In this document: positions 23,266-34,622 of the stretch, piece after piece
Layout of the letters: every line of letters begins with the position of its first letter
Numbering within the stretch: position 1 is the first letter of the stretch
From: Harmothoe impar
Taxonomy: Eukaryota; Annelida; Polychaeta; Phyllodocida; Polynoidae
Direction: 5' to 3'
DNA length: 64,000 nt
NCBI GenBank assembly: GCA_947462335.1
Contig: OX381720.1
Location: forward strand, 3,975,501-4,039,500
The notes under the pieces: generated by a model
Told to the model about the DNA's origin: nothing
Databases searched by the model: none
The model's input: only the letters and a program-made list of their open reading frames with translations
Made by a program: the position numbers and the translations under genes

Positions 23266-23613
23266 ACCCTTTAAGGACCGCTTCGTGCTTTAACCCTTTA
23301 AGGACCGCATGGTACCTTAATGCATCATGCCGTTGGTGGTCATGGCGCATGAATCCAGCGCTGGCGAGTAACTCGCCAGTGCTACATTCAAGCATCATGC
23401 CGACCCTCTCAGGTTGAGACATGACGCACCAATGCAGCTTCGGTGAAAACCTTGCTGCGACTTTTGTCGTTTATGATGCATGTATGAAGGCAGCACTGGC
23501 GAGTCTACTACTATTCATCAGGGATGCATTCATGCATCATGCATAACCTTTGGCACTGTATCATGACGACAAATTGTATAGCACCGCAAGGCACTATGCG
23601 GTCCTTAAATGGT
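23266..23613. mobile_element. Family A MITE, double copy
   Basis: Two left ends in a row (AACCCTTTAAGGACCGC at about 23266 and 23291), a perfect GGCGAGTAACTCGCC stem, a second diverged module at 23450-23545, and a right end reading GCGGTCCTTAAATGGTTA. It looks like one copy duplicated or inserted within another. Confidence 0.75.
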
Positions 23614-23664
23614 TAGACATACCATGGAGCAGTAACAGCTTGTGAGAAGAATGTGTCTGCCATA

Positions 23665-23678
23665 CCCACCCACCCACC

Positions 23679-23716
<38 letters not shown>
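23665..23716. repeat. (CCCA)n(CA)n microsatellite
   Basis: 'acccacccacccaccc' passes directly into about 13 CA dinucleotides. The short ORF across it is an artefact. Confidence 0.95.
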
Positions 23717-23717
<1 letters not shown>

Positions 23718-23742
23718 GAGGAAACAAGGAAGGTCATTACTC

Positions 23743-24012
23743 CCAAGTGCTGCATTGGTGCAGCATGCTGACCCTTGCAGTCTTTACGGAATTATGCAGG
23801 ACAGTGGCAATGTCCTTCTAAAATGCCACCGGTCCAGCAGATTTACAAATATAGCAGGACCGAATGTCCACTCACATGTTGAGTCCTGTGGGATGAAAGA
23901 GTTTTCGCAAAGACTGCCATGGTGGAGTGTACTTATCAACTCAGTAGGGGCGTCATGATACATGAATGCAGCACTGGGGAGTTACGCCGCTATGCTGCCC
24001 TTAAAGGTTTAG
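23743..24012 (+). mobile_element. Family A MITE, interrupted copy
   Basis: Left part at 23743-23780 (GTGCTGCATTGGTGCAGCATG), about 150 bp of unrelated sequence, then CGTCATGATACATGAATGCAG and GCTGCCCTTAAAGGTTTA at 23948-24012. Probably split by an insertion. Confidence 0.5.
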
Positions 24013-25148
24013 GTAGGATAGAGAATCAGTATGTGGTCTTTATCCTGTGTAGGGTTAACTCTTCATTATTAAACTGCATTCGCTTAAACTTATCACTAAG
24101 GAAATAACACATGAATAAGCAAGCACTACACTGTAAGAACAGTCTGTTATGTTTACACGCTTTAAAAGATACTTTTTACAGCTACTTTTAACACACTACA
24201 CGCATTTTGCCAAAAGTTTGTTGGTCTTAGAAGGGTGTTTGCATACACACTCAGAAGGGTCGGCCAGCTGTCCCATGCTGGACTTGTGGGTAGGTGGCAG
24301 TGTGTGGAGAGGGGCTGAGGGTTTGGGGTTGTGAATGAGAGTACCTCTTGTTTACCCTTGCAGTGTCATTAGTTAGAATAGTCCTTACCTACTCACACAC
24401 ATAGCCACCCGTGGTCAAGTACCTGCAACAATGATCATTACCCTGCTCTTCACTCACCTTTGGCCCCAAGTGTGTAAGCAGTAAGTGAGTTGAAAGGAAA
24501 GGTGTGTTACAATTTTTAAGTGGGTAATATATCAAAGTGTGTTGCAAATTAATGTGTGTTACTCTTTATGCATGTCCTTCAACACACTTTCCTCACCTAT
24601 TATATCATTTTAGTCCACATACCTATCCCCCTACCTGTGTTTGCCACCTGTGTTTGTCACCCTTACTTCTACCCTACTTCCTACCCCTCACCTGTATATA
24701 AGACAGTTCGACCAAAAAAACATATATGGGGAATATTGAAATAAAACTGGGTTTAATTGAAATTTTTTATGTATAAGTATATGAATTCTAATACTTAATT
24801 GGAATCCAGTGAATATTTTGATGGTCATGGGACGTTTCCTATGGTGGTGCGTTCATCACCTTTCTGTCATTTACTAAATAGTAGGTAGTTCGGCCAAAAA
24901 TACAAAAATCTGAATAAGATATGTAAAATTGAATTTGGCCATAAGATATCATGCAGAAAATTCACAGGCCTAAACTAATGATGATCAAGTGAGAATTCGG
25001 TAGTTTATGAGACATTCTTCTAACAATTTAGCACCAGAGAATTTCTGTCAAAGGCCCCTTTAAGACCCTTTAAAGCCCCAGCGCCCCTATATATATAGGG
25101 CTGAGTACCTGTCCCGGCTTCACTCCAACTGCCGCTGGAGAGGTACCG

Positions 25149-25275
25149 AGATCTGCGCCTTTAAGGACAATGACCGCAATAGAGGTAGACAGCACAGCAG
25201 GGTGCCTCACAGACCACCCCCGGCCAGTGGGAGCAGGGAGGGCCGTCACATAGGTTGCACATGGCCTGGTCATAC
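25149..25275 (-). CDS. Cys-rich ORF within inverted element
   Basis: In one minus-strand frame the segment reads GYDQAMCNLCDGPPCSHW then VVCEAPCCAVYLYCGHCP and a stop. The 10 Cys and 2 His are spaced as in small zinc-binding domains. It follows TCCCCCCAG, a possible acceptor. The inverted partner at about 27,010 keeps CDQACLWDCPPCSL before a stop. Some transposases end in Cys-rich domains, but the spacing does not let me name a family. Function unknown. Confidence 0.25.
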
Positions 25276-26177
25276 CCTCCCCATGTCTGTTATTCTGGGG
25301 GGACCATTTTTCAAGCCGTTTGGAGGGAAATGGGGTAATAGATAGAGCTAAAGTAATATTATTTATTATAAAAGTAATTTATATAGAATATGCTGCCACT
25401 CTTCCAGACCCTTCTAGCAATTATTTAAGGAGCAGTAGTTATTGGAAGGTGGGTTAATTCAAGCTATATTTGTGACTCAATGTCTTACAATTGTTTTATG
25501 AAAGTTACATATATGGAAGCTATATTGTGTTTAGAAAAGCATGTTAAAATGTGTGCAAACGTATCACACTGTTCTTACAGTGCACCGTTTACATACACTA
25601 AGCTGTACATCAGAAGTGGACCCTACTGTGTACCCGGGGGGGTTTCCATTGTGAGGACATGGGGTGAGAAACATGTGAACTAAAATTGGTCTTGTGGACC
25701 CAAATACTTTTACATCAATACATATATATATTTCATCACACAGTAACAATCCCACATCAGACAATCAACTAGTCTGTAGAGGGACATTGAGTTAACTACC
25801 CCCTATTTGTCTGATACACTTTAAACAGATAAACATGCAGGGATATACAGGAATCTCATTTGGAAATTGACCTTCTGAAAGCCCACAGCTAACTTTTAGA
25901 AGGTCCTACACACTATTCAGTGGATCTCTATCAAATCTAATATTAGCAATGGACAGACTGATATATTATGTCATATAAAAGTGAGGGAGACCTGAGGGAG
26001 ACAGAAGGTTTGTTATAGGTGAGAATTATGATACTACAACTACTAATGTGATGTGTAAATTCCAGTACATTCATATAACAAACTAGTTTCAATTGCTCCA
26101 CAGGGTGGCATGACAGGGCTGTTAGCAAAGCTCTTTGCTCGCCTGTCCCATGCCACAGAAGGCACAGGGAACCGTAG

Positions 26178-26362
26178 TGGCCCGTTTAAGCGCCCCTGCG
26201 CTTATAAATTTCAACTCCCTGTTACCCCCTGCGCTTATACATGGACCTGCGCTTATATGAGTACCTTTAGTTTAAAGAGAGATTTTGGGTTCCAGAGGGG
26301 TCCTAGAACTGCGCTTAAACGAGACCTGCGCTTATTTGAGACCCCTGCACTTAAACGGGCCA
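26178..26362 (+). mobile_element. 'CTGCGCTTATA' repeat element, copy 2 (185 bp)
   Basis: Ends TGGCCCGTTTAAGCG and CACTTAAACGGGCCA are inverted repeats. Inside are five direct CTGCGCTTA motifs. Nested in the 2.4-kb element; its partner is at 12085-12290. Confidence 0.75.
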
Positions 26363-26389
26363 TTAAGGTAGTTCTAATTTCCAATAGGC

Positions 26390-26680
26390 TCAAAGGGTGC
26401 TATTTACCTCCTCTGCTGTGTACCTACAATTTGTAGGTAGTTCGGTGAGTAGGCCGTTAAACCGATCCCTATCTGTCACAGTGTTAAAAGAGGGCATCCT
26501 GTATTGCTTTATTTTACCTGTTACACTGTCCATTAGAAATATACAGCCTTCTTTTTTCTGTGGGGCTAGGTCATTTGTGTAAATCTGCATATCCTTGATT
26601 AAAATCACCATTTTATTTGTTGGTGTTGCTAAGAAATATATGCACAGTGGGCTGGACCACACTACCCACAGGGCAGACAT
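26390..26680 (-). CDS. Hypothetical ORF, 96 codons
   Basis: Starts with ATG at 26680 (MSALWVVWSS...) and ends near 26390. The C-terminal half is hydrophilic and varied (DMQIYTNDLAPQKKEG, then TDRDRFNGLLTELP), unlike repeat-derived ORFs. No family recognised. It lies inside the inverted element, so it may be a captured exon or a transposon-encoded fragment. Confidence 0.25.
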   Translation of the reverse strand: MSALWVVWSSPLCIYFLATPTNKMVILIKDMQIYTNDLAPQKKEGCIFLMDSVTGKIKQYRMPSFNTVTDRDRFNGLLTELPTNCRYTAEEVNSTL

Positions 26681-27272
26681 GGCCTTTGCCTTTGGGGCAA
26701 AAAAGGGTTAATTTCAATATAAAGGCACGATTTCTTGGGACAATTTAGTGAACACAATGCACTTTCCAGATGTGTAACTTTTATAGTATAATTCTTGACC
26801 ATTGAGTCACGAATACAGTGTGAATTTGGTCAACTTCCAACAACCACAGTTCCTTAAATACCTGATACAAGAGTCTAAAAAAGTGGCTACATATTCCCTA
26901 TAAATCGCTCTCATAAACACAATGAACAATTTAGCTCTATCTATTACCACATTTTACTGCAGAGGACATAAAAAGTGGTCCCCACAGTAACACAGAGTAC
27001 GGGCAGGGTGTGACCAGGCCTGCCTGTGGGACTGCCCTCCCTGCTCCCTGTGACCGCAGGTGGTCAATGAAAATCACCTGCTGTGTGGCCTAGTACCCTT
27101 AAAGGGTATATGACAGAAACTGGAACGCACCAAATGTCTAATATCTCCCCTAGATCTTTACCAAACATTGTTATTTTAGAGCACATATTTTTTTCTGCAT
27201 GATGTCTTGGCATCAAAACAAATATCGTTCTAATATTCTAAATATTCCTATTTTTGGCCGAACTGCCTACTA

Positions 27273-28606
27273 CAATAAATTGTACACCTACTGTGGATTC
27301 CACTGTATAACTACGAAATCGAAGCAACCAACTTTCTACAGTGCAATGCTTAGGGTGAGAAGATTATCAACCCAAATAGTAGTTTTCGTTTTGATGCATC
27401 AACGCAGCATACATATTATTATATAAGGACTTGCCACATTCTCTTGATATATACATTAATGATCTAAATGCTGCGAGCGGATATTCCAAGTTCGTCATAG
27501 GGATATTGGTCAAAATAAGAAACGGATATTCAAAAATAACTAAGACAAAACAAAATATGACTAAGGCCTGATACTCATGGAATGACTACTTAGTCCCAAT
27601 TCAATAATTTAATATAATTAAGGTGGGTCGAGCACTGTACTGAATACAACTGAGAGAGAGCCAAAATATTACTAACTCAGTTTATTGCTATTGACTAAGT
27701 TCTGGAGGTCAAAGATTATCTGTGTACTTCGGTTAAATTATCAGAGTTTCCAGCAACCACCACACGCCAAAACGAGAAACAACAAAGTTCTGGGCCATAT
27801 ATTTGTTGAGGTAAGACATTGCATAATGATAACCTCAATACAATGTCATGGGCAACTCGTCCTTGCAAAATGTATATGACATTGACAGCGGGATAGAGGT
27901 ACATATAGCACCTTGCCCTAAATACATAAAACCATAGAACCAATAATAGAAGCCACTGCCGACTTAGGGATCCATTGTGTGAACATGATTAAGCATGAAC
28001 ATGAAATAAATGGGATGCTTTCCTCAATCCCAGTGACTGAATGATCCGTTTTAAAGTTTATACATGCTTAAACCACAGCGGAGGGCCAAGACAAAGGAAT
28101 TCACACCTTGGTTATTTCCACTTAGACTCACATAAATTTCTAGCTGTGGTTTAAAATAGTTAGACAATGGTTATGAAAGGGTAGGTAGAATTAACCACAG
28201 CTTTATAGTCTAACTATTACATCAACACGCTGATGCATATGACTTTTCAACTAGATTTTCAAGATGTCCCTAGCTTGTGCACTCCAACAATGTACACAGA
28301 AAAAGGAAACAGTGTCAAAAGGGAGTCCAGGGAATCCAGGTTGCCTCCAGAAAGACTCCCCTCTGACATTTGCCAGCTGCAGACTCTATTTGTGGGATGG
28401 TAACCTGATAGATTAGACAACTTTTGACTCGTTTATCTTATGATAGTCACTTTGACGAGTCTGGAGACAAGTTTACTTTTTTAGTGCAGATGTTTCCACC
28501 TGTACCTACCGATTGTCTTGCCAACAGCACCACTGTCTACGTACTCGCAGGTTGTACCGGGTCTATGGGCCGATAGGACCTACAGAACGGCTAATGGAAA
28601 ATGGGC
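27273..28606. other. Intergenic, mostly featureless
   Basis: No ORF with recognisable content. The last 320 bp (28285-28470) carry dispersed repeats shared with 17.3 kb and 36.3 kb. Confidence 0.6.
28285..28475 (-). repeat. Dispersed repeat, partner of 17295-17365 and 36243-36425
   Basis: 'gtgtcaaaagggagtcc' matches the 17.3-kb copy in inverse. 'gtgggatggtaacctgat' (inverse) and 'tgactcgtttatcttatga' (direct) match 36.3 kb. The mixed orientations suggest the 36-kb copy has an internal inversion. Confidence 0.5.
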
Positions 28607-28706
28607 TTAAAGTGGCATTCTCACCGAGCATTTCCCACTCACAATTCTAGTACTGTTCTAGTCTGCTATGTGGTAAGTGCGAGTGGTGGTGAGAATGCCC
28701 CTTTAA
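28607..28706 (+). mobile_element. Family B TTAA-site MITE
   Basis: TTAA-AGTGGCATTCTCACCGAGC ... GGTGAGAATGCCCCT-TTAA. One extra GGT near the right end (gtggtggtgag) makes it 100 bp, 3 bp longer than the others. Confidence 0.85.
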
Positions 28707-28899
28707 GATAAGCATCTCTAGATATTTCATTTGATTGAGGTGTATCTTCTGCCCGTTCTGTCCCCATTATAACGATGTGAGAATAAAACGTAAAACAGAA
28801 TTGCCAGTTTCTTGGCGATTTTCTCTTTCCAACAACATTTATAACATGACAAGGGTGTCTTTCAGAACATGTCACGGATTAGTTGGCTTTTTTTCTGTA

Positions 28900-28960
28900 A
28901 GGTTTGTAGGAAATATTTTATTTCCACGACTCTGTTCTGAAAGAGCCTCCATATTCACGA
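28900..28960. repeat. Solo end of the GGAGGCTC element family
   Basis: TGTTCTGAAAGAGCCTCC (about 28933-28950) is the right terminal repeat seen at 42-43 kb. No matching left end was seen nearby. Confidence 0.4.
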
Positions 28961-29045
28961 AGAGAAACTTTGCTCGAACCTGTGGGCTCATAGAAATGTA
29001 ATTCTGGAGAACACTTTCGGCCTGGACTACCTATATTTATATGTA

Positions 29046-29550
<505 letters not shown>

Positions 29551-29744
29551 TGCTATAAGACCTACCTGTTATGACAAAGTACAGACATCCATGTAGTGAG
29601 TGTTAATGGTCATGCGGGAGTCATATAGGTCCAGGAGCAGGAGCTCTCACCTCTAATGATCCCAGGGTAAGAGTGGCCATACCATGCTGGGGGTGACGGG
29701 CCTTATATGTCTGCATAGGGCGTGGAGGGGGCATGATGAGTAAG

Positions 29745-29875
29745 TGTAGATTGCGGGGGTGGGGGTGAGGGGGGTGTAGATGGGGTGGGGGTGGGTGGGG
29801 TGTGGGGATGGGGTTGGTCGGTAGCGTGGTGTGTGTGGGTGGGTGGGTGGGTGGGTGGGTGAGAGGTTGGGGTGG
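29745..29875 (+). repeat. G-rich GGGTG minisatellite
   Basis: Dense G-runs, 'gggggtgggggtgag' and (GGGT)n. It could form G-quadruplexes on the plus strand. Confidence 0.85.
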
Positions 29876-29925
29876 TCAGTGTGGGTGAGCTCTATCCTAA
29901 ATCATTTCCTCATTCCGAGCCAGCT

Positions 29926-30048
29926 CAACCGTTTAAGTGCTTTAGTCCAGCATGCCAGTTGTTATCATGGTACGTGAATGCAACCATTGTATTTGTGCAG
30001 AAAGGGTTGGCATGGAGCATTTAATGCACCTTGCAGTCCTTAAAAGTC
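29926..30048 (+). mobile_element. Family A MITE, degraded copy
   Basis: AACCGTTTAAGTGC left end, TATCATGGTACGTGAATGCAA and a right end 'gcagtccttaaaagtcg'. The central stem is lost. Confidence 0.5.
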
Positions 30049-30959
30049 GACAAAATCATTAAATTCATCTGTAAACAGTACCATAAGAGCCTAAACTTTC
30101 TTCCGCTAAGAAGTGGTGCAATTTTTTTGGTCCCCCCCCCCGTCAAGAGGGCCCAAAATCGTTTTGTTCCTCTCTTTGAGTTTGAGTTTTTACATTGTTA
30201 GAGTGCTAATCATATATAGGCATGTTAACACTGAAAGGGATTGAAAGGGAGGGAGGGGCTTTCAGTGTGAGAAAGGGCATTGGTGGAGAGGGAGAGGGAG
30301 GTGGTGGGGATAGCTCCCAGGGCGGTGGGATCGAAGGGGAGTACTGAACTCTTGTTTGGGCTAATCTAGAAATCTCCAAATACTAATGTATATATGAGTC
30401 TGGATGCACTAGGTTAGGGCCGTGTCTCACCACCTTGGGCCAATGTCTTTGACCCGGTGCAATCTATGACCAGGCGCCATCTTTGACCGGGTGCCATCTA
30501 TGTCATAGACTATGACCGGCCACCTTAAGATATAAGATTAAAAAAAAATTCTCCTTTAATATGTTAGAGATAAAATAAAGAAAATTGCGGTGGTTATATC
30601 TCCATAATTAATATATCTTCACCTGCCCTAGGTAAACCTTTTTCTCTCAGGAGGTCAAAGATTGCACCCGGTCACATTAGCCAAAAGTGGTGAAACACAG
30701 CCTTAGGTAATATGCACTCAGTTGGTCTATGGTCATACCATCTTAATATAATAGATATGATGACCCATTTGATCTCCAATGCTGCTGCTCTATGAGAAAA
30801 ATGCATCCCAAAACTGCCATTTTTCGGTTCGAGAAACTAGCTTATTTAAGTCTAACTCTCGCATTAGCCGCACCCGAATTTGGTCCGATCGTATAAGCTG
30901 CACTGATTATGGTGCCTTTAGTACTGTACCATAGTAGTAAAACTGTATAAGCACACCCT

Positions 30960-31066
30960 CAGAAAAGTGAGAGTCATTGTCGCTAAAACTACCTTCACCT
31001 AAGGGTCAGGCACTGTCTGACCCTCAGGTAAGGGTAGTTTTAGCGACAATGACTCTCACTTTTCTG
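30960..31066. mobile_element. Hairpin element, about 45-bp arms
   Basis: AGAAAAGTGAGAGTCATTGTCG on the left is repeated in reverse complement on the right. The loop GGTCAGGCACTGTCTGACC is itself palindromic. A single-arm relative lies at 44313-44381. Confidence 0.75.
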
Positions 31067-32328
31067 TGTGTGCAGCACCCTGACTCTGGGCTGATCCTAT
31101 AAGCCGCACCGCCGATCTGTCTTGTGTACTAGCCGCGGCTGATATGCAAGGTTTTATGGTAGTGGGCCCTGTATGGGGCCTGAACACATTTCTCCTTTCC
31201 CTTAAATTGGTCCTGTCAGTCAAAGTAAAATGTTATTGGCATTGTCACAGGCAAGCACCATGTGGGAATACGCTTGATATCATTACAATTTTACAAGATA
31301 ATTGAATTATCCATGGCCGTTTTTTTCACACCGTGGGACCAGTATCTGTTACATATTAAAAACTGTTTTACAAAGAGTCTTGAGATCAAAGTTAACAAGA
31401 GTTTTTTTTAGATAAGGGGACACAGCCGTCGTGCTATTGTGTGCACATACTATCTACCCCTTACCCTTTATCCCTTCAAGGGTAACGTCATACTTTAATG
31501 CACCGTGCATTTTGGTCAGCATGATGAATGCAACACTTTGTGTTTCAAATAAATGCCAATTGGATACCCGAGAATCATCCAGTGTAAAAAAAATAAAATT
31601 CACAAGCTAATGCCTCAGCCAATACACTGCACAGGTGGCCGTATTATTTATTTATTTGTTTATTTATTTATTTATTTATCCATTGCTTTTATTGTGGATG
31701 AATGAAAAGGGCACTTTTCTAAAGGTCATGCCGTCTTTAGAGGGCTATAAGAAACCCAATCTGTTTATACACACACATAGAATGACACTGCGAATCCCCC
31801 ACCAATATTAGACAACACCTTGCTAGATATAACCCATAGGGGCAGGTAGGACACAGAAGACATCCAACCATAATCACCAAACTCACAAAGGGCTTCCTAA
31901 AGTTATGTCTATAACATGTTGCCACTTGTATAGCCTATATATGAGGCAGCTGGTATTTGCTGTGTCACTTGTTATAATAGACTGGTGCCTCCTATACAAC
32001 TTGGGGATGTACACGAGGGGTGGGAAGCATACATGGCATCAGGGGATCTCCATAAGGGTTTACTTAGATTCTGTATCCCAAAGAGGCTACGTTTCCATAG
32101 CGATTATCGAGACAAAGGCCAAGAAGATTACTTTATCATGTAGGTATGTGTATGTAAGCAGTTCAATTGTGTATTTTGGGGTTACCTATTTTAGTTTTTT
32201 TCTTCTTGTTTCTGGGGTATTATGCATGGAACAAAACATTTATCCCTGTTTCCAAGGTAGTGACAAGAGACTGTTCAGTAATGTAGCATTACCTGGATTT
32301 CAGAGAATAGTGCATAAGGAACAGTCAC
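31067..32328. other. Intergenic, little recognisable
   Basis: A family A fragment near 31478-31532 (CTTTAATGCACCGTGCATTT), a short (TTTA)n run at 31645-31680, and otherwise nothing supported. The 143-codon plus ORF at 31905-32336 has no recognisable features. Confidence 0.5.
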
Positions 32329-33047
32329 AAAAATAAAATGGTTTCTCATCACCGCACGCTTCATAAAAATTAGTTTCTTTAGGCCACTCCAAAAAAAAAG
32401 TGGTTTCTCATCACAAAGGTCTGAAAAATCTGACGAGGGAGGCTTTTTTTTCTTTCTTTTTTTTACTCGCAGGTTAAAATGTATGGGATGATATACGTTT
32501 TTTATGACCAAAATTCACATGTTAGAAGTTAAGAATCTAAGGATCTTTAAAAGTAGGGAAAATGTAAGTTATTTCTACCCTACTGCATTACCGACAGTAT
32601 TAGCTTTAAATTGATACAAAATATCCGAATATTTGTCCATTTTTATTAAATTTTTCACCAAAAATTTGCAAAGAAAAAAAAAAGTTTTCCTCAAAAGCTG
32701 ATTTTTATGATGCGCGCGGTGATGAAAAACCATTTTATTTTTTTGAGTGGCCTTAGGAAAACTTTTTTTGGGGGGGGGGTCCATATCTGAAGAAAAACAT
32801 GATAAAAATGAACAAATATTGGCATATTTGGTATCAAATTAAAGCTGATAATGCCGGCAATGCAGTGGTATAGGATAGACTAACCTGCTCTCCCCTTTAA
32901 GATCAATTGATTCTTAACCAATAAAATGTGAATTTTAACCCCATGTAAAACATACAATAGTCTATACATTCTAGCCCACGGTGAAAAAAAGAGAAAAAAA
33001 AGCCTTCCTCGTCATAAACAACTTTTTATTGAGTGGCCTAATAACCA
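32329..33047. mobile_element. Foldback element with TTAGGCCACTC ends
   Basis: 'ttaggccactccaaaaaa' and 'tttgagtggcct' pairs, 'ggtttctcatcaccgc' versus 'gcggtgatgaaaaacc', and an inner inverted pair at 32565-32655 and 32785-32875. A related half copy lies at 45786-45860. No coding capacity. Confidence 0.65.
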
Positions 33048-33236
33048 GACTACTTGATGTAAAAAAAAAACCAGGCAGTCGTCCATAAATGAGAACGCAT
33101 GAGGTTATGCAAAGAGCAAAGAATACCAACTAAGAGGGTTCAGTACAATGACCGTCATGTACGTTCTGGGTTGGAAGAAAACTGGGTATCTTTATGAAAT
33201 GCATCCCAATGTCCTAATTTCAAAAGCATTATTGTT

Positions 33237-33431
33237 CCTTTAGGGCATGGATGTAACGCTGGAGATTAATTAGCCAGTGCTGCATTTAAGTATCATGCCG
33301 CCCCCAAAGGGTTAATACATTAGGATCGGTATGAATCTGGCAGGACTGCATTCATACATCATGTGATGTCGACCAAAGACACCCAAGCAATAACATGAGT
33401 ATCAAGGCATCATTCGGTCCTTAAAGGGTCG
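33237..33431 (+). mobile_element. Family A MITE, two modules
   Basis: Module 1 'gcatggatgtaacgctgg...agccagtgctgcatttaagta' and module 2 'aatctggcaggactgcattcatacatcatg', with right end CGGTCCTTAAAGGGTCGA. Stems diverged. Confidence 0.6.
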
Positions 33432-33583
33432 ACGTATGATATCTCACTTCACTTTACCATATGATTTAGAACTGTTAGATATAATTTGTAGCTAAAATTC
33501 CTCATGACAGTTTCCTACTGTGGCTTTAGTCGTGTTTACAAGAAGAGATCTATGCTGGGTTTCCTCATACCGTGGTGGCGTAT

Positions 33584-33918
33584 CAGTGGCGTAGGAAAAG
33601 GGGGGGGCCAGGGGGGCCCGGGCCCCCCAATCACTGAGGAGGGGGGGCCTGAATATGTTTGGGCCCCCCCAAAATTTGTCAAGACCTGTACTATAATACA
33701 CACAATTTTCAATCCTTAACTCTCCTGCATAGAAAAAAGTGGGGGCAGAGGGGGCCGGGCCCCCAAATCAGACCTAAAGGTGGATCAAATACTTCTTCTC
33801 CATACAATCTAATATAAGGATGTTTATGATACATCATGCACAAAAACCGATACTTTAAGTTGGTTGGAGTGGGCCCCCCTTGGGCCCCCCCAATGAAGAT
33901 TTGCTTCCTACGCCTCTG
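33584..33918 (+). mobile_element. TIR element with CAGTGGCGTAGG / CCTACGCCTCTG ends
   Basis: 335 bp. The left end CAGTGGCGTAGGAA and right end TTCCTACGCCTCTG are imperfect inverted repeats, flanked on both sides by CGTAT, a possible 5-bp target duplication. The interior is extremely G/C-run rich (gggggggcc...). Lone right ends of the same type occur near 22,790 and 22,945. Superfamily uncertain. Confidence 0.65.
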
Positions 33919-34032
33919 CGTATTCAGCCACAGCACCTCCACCCTTTCCCCACATCGTGCAAACAGTGTACATATACCCACTTCCCACAACCGAGCTGGC
34001 TGAACTCAACTTTCTTACCTCACCCCCAGCTC

Positions 34033-34272
34033 TTAACCCTTTGAGGACGGCATGATACCCTTAGTCGTCATGATGCATGAATGCAGCTCTGGCGAGGGGA
34101 GTAACTCGCCAATGATTCATTTAAACATCAGGTCGACCCTATGGGCTTGAGACACTCTCAAAGGGTCGGCATGATGCACCAAAGCAGCACCGGCGAGTTA
34201 ATCGCTGGGGCTGCATTGGTGCATCATGACGACAAATTCATCTTTTAACAACATGTGTCCTTAAAGGGTTAA
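34033..34272 (+). mobile_element. Family A MITE, best full-length copy
   Basis: About 240 bp from TTAACCCTTTGAGGACGGCA to GTGTCCTTAAAGGGTTAA. Layout: TIR; ATGATGCATGAATGCAG with a GGCGAG...AACTCGCC stem; central inverted linker GACCCTATGGGCTTGAGACA...CTCAAAGGGTCGGC; ATGATGCACCAAAGCAG with GGCGAGTTAATCGC stem; CATCATGACGACAAA; TIR. No ORF. The other copies are described against this one. Confidence 0.85.
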
Positions 34273-34495
34273 ATGAGCACCTGACGCCTCACGGCTGGTG
34301 TTCATCTGTCATGATGCACCTATGAAAGGTCAATGAGTAAATAGTTCACCCGGGCTGCATCGACGCATCATACTAATGATTCAAGAGAGTATCACGAATG
34401 CATTAGTCCCATAAGGTTGGCCTTATTTATAAACGCAGCCGTGACAAGATATTCACTACGGTTGCCATCTTGTTGGTATTGTCTAATAAAGCACT

Positions 34496-34622
34496 GTGCT
34501 GGCCTTAAAGGGTTAACCCTTTATTGACGGCATTATTCATTAATGTATGATGCCATTGCTCGTCATAATACATCGATGTAGTCCTTACTCGCCAGAGCTG
34601 CATTAGAGCATTGTGCTATGGG
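34496..34622 (+). mobile_element. Family A MITE, left half plus preceding right end
   Basis: 'ggccttaaagggttaaccctttattgacggca': the right end of a worn copy (34310-34510) abuts the left end of a new one, which stops after the first module. Confidence 0.6.

Larger units (their letters stand above)
23050..24878. other. Intergenic or 5' region, repeats only
   Basis: Holds a double family A copy (23266-23613), a short tandem repeat (23665-23716) and another family A copy (23743-24012). From 24013 to 24878 nothing recognisable except an isolated 'agttcgaccaaaaa' at 24703, similar to the end of the element beginning at 24879. Confidence 0.6.
24879..27272. mobile_element. Element with inverted ends TAGTAGGTAGTTCGGCC (2.4 kb)
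   Basis: Left TAGTAGGTAGTTCGGCCAAA and right GGCCGAACTGCCTACTA are inverted. Sub-terminal sequence is also inverted for several hundred bases: 'tttctgcatgat', 'tgacagaaa', and a GTGACCAGGCC...CTGCTCCC block at both 25100-25320 and 26950-27080. Both inner blocks keep a TGGTCCCC...CAG run that looks like a splice acceptor. Two ORFs lie inside (see next two entries). Could be a non-autonomous DNA transposon with captured sequence, or an inverted duplication. Confidence 0.55.

Noticed and set aside
31905..32336. 143-codon plus ORF
   Set aside because: No recognisable motif, no splice or promoter context, and it runs into a foldback element.
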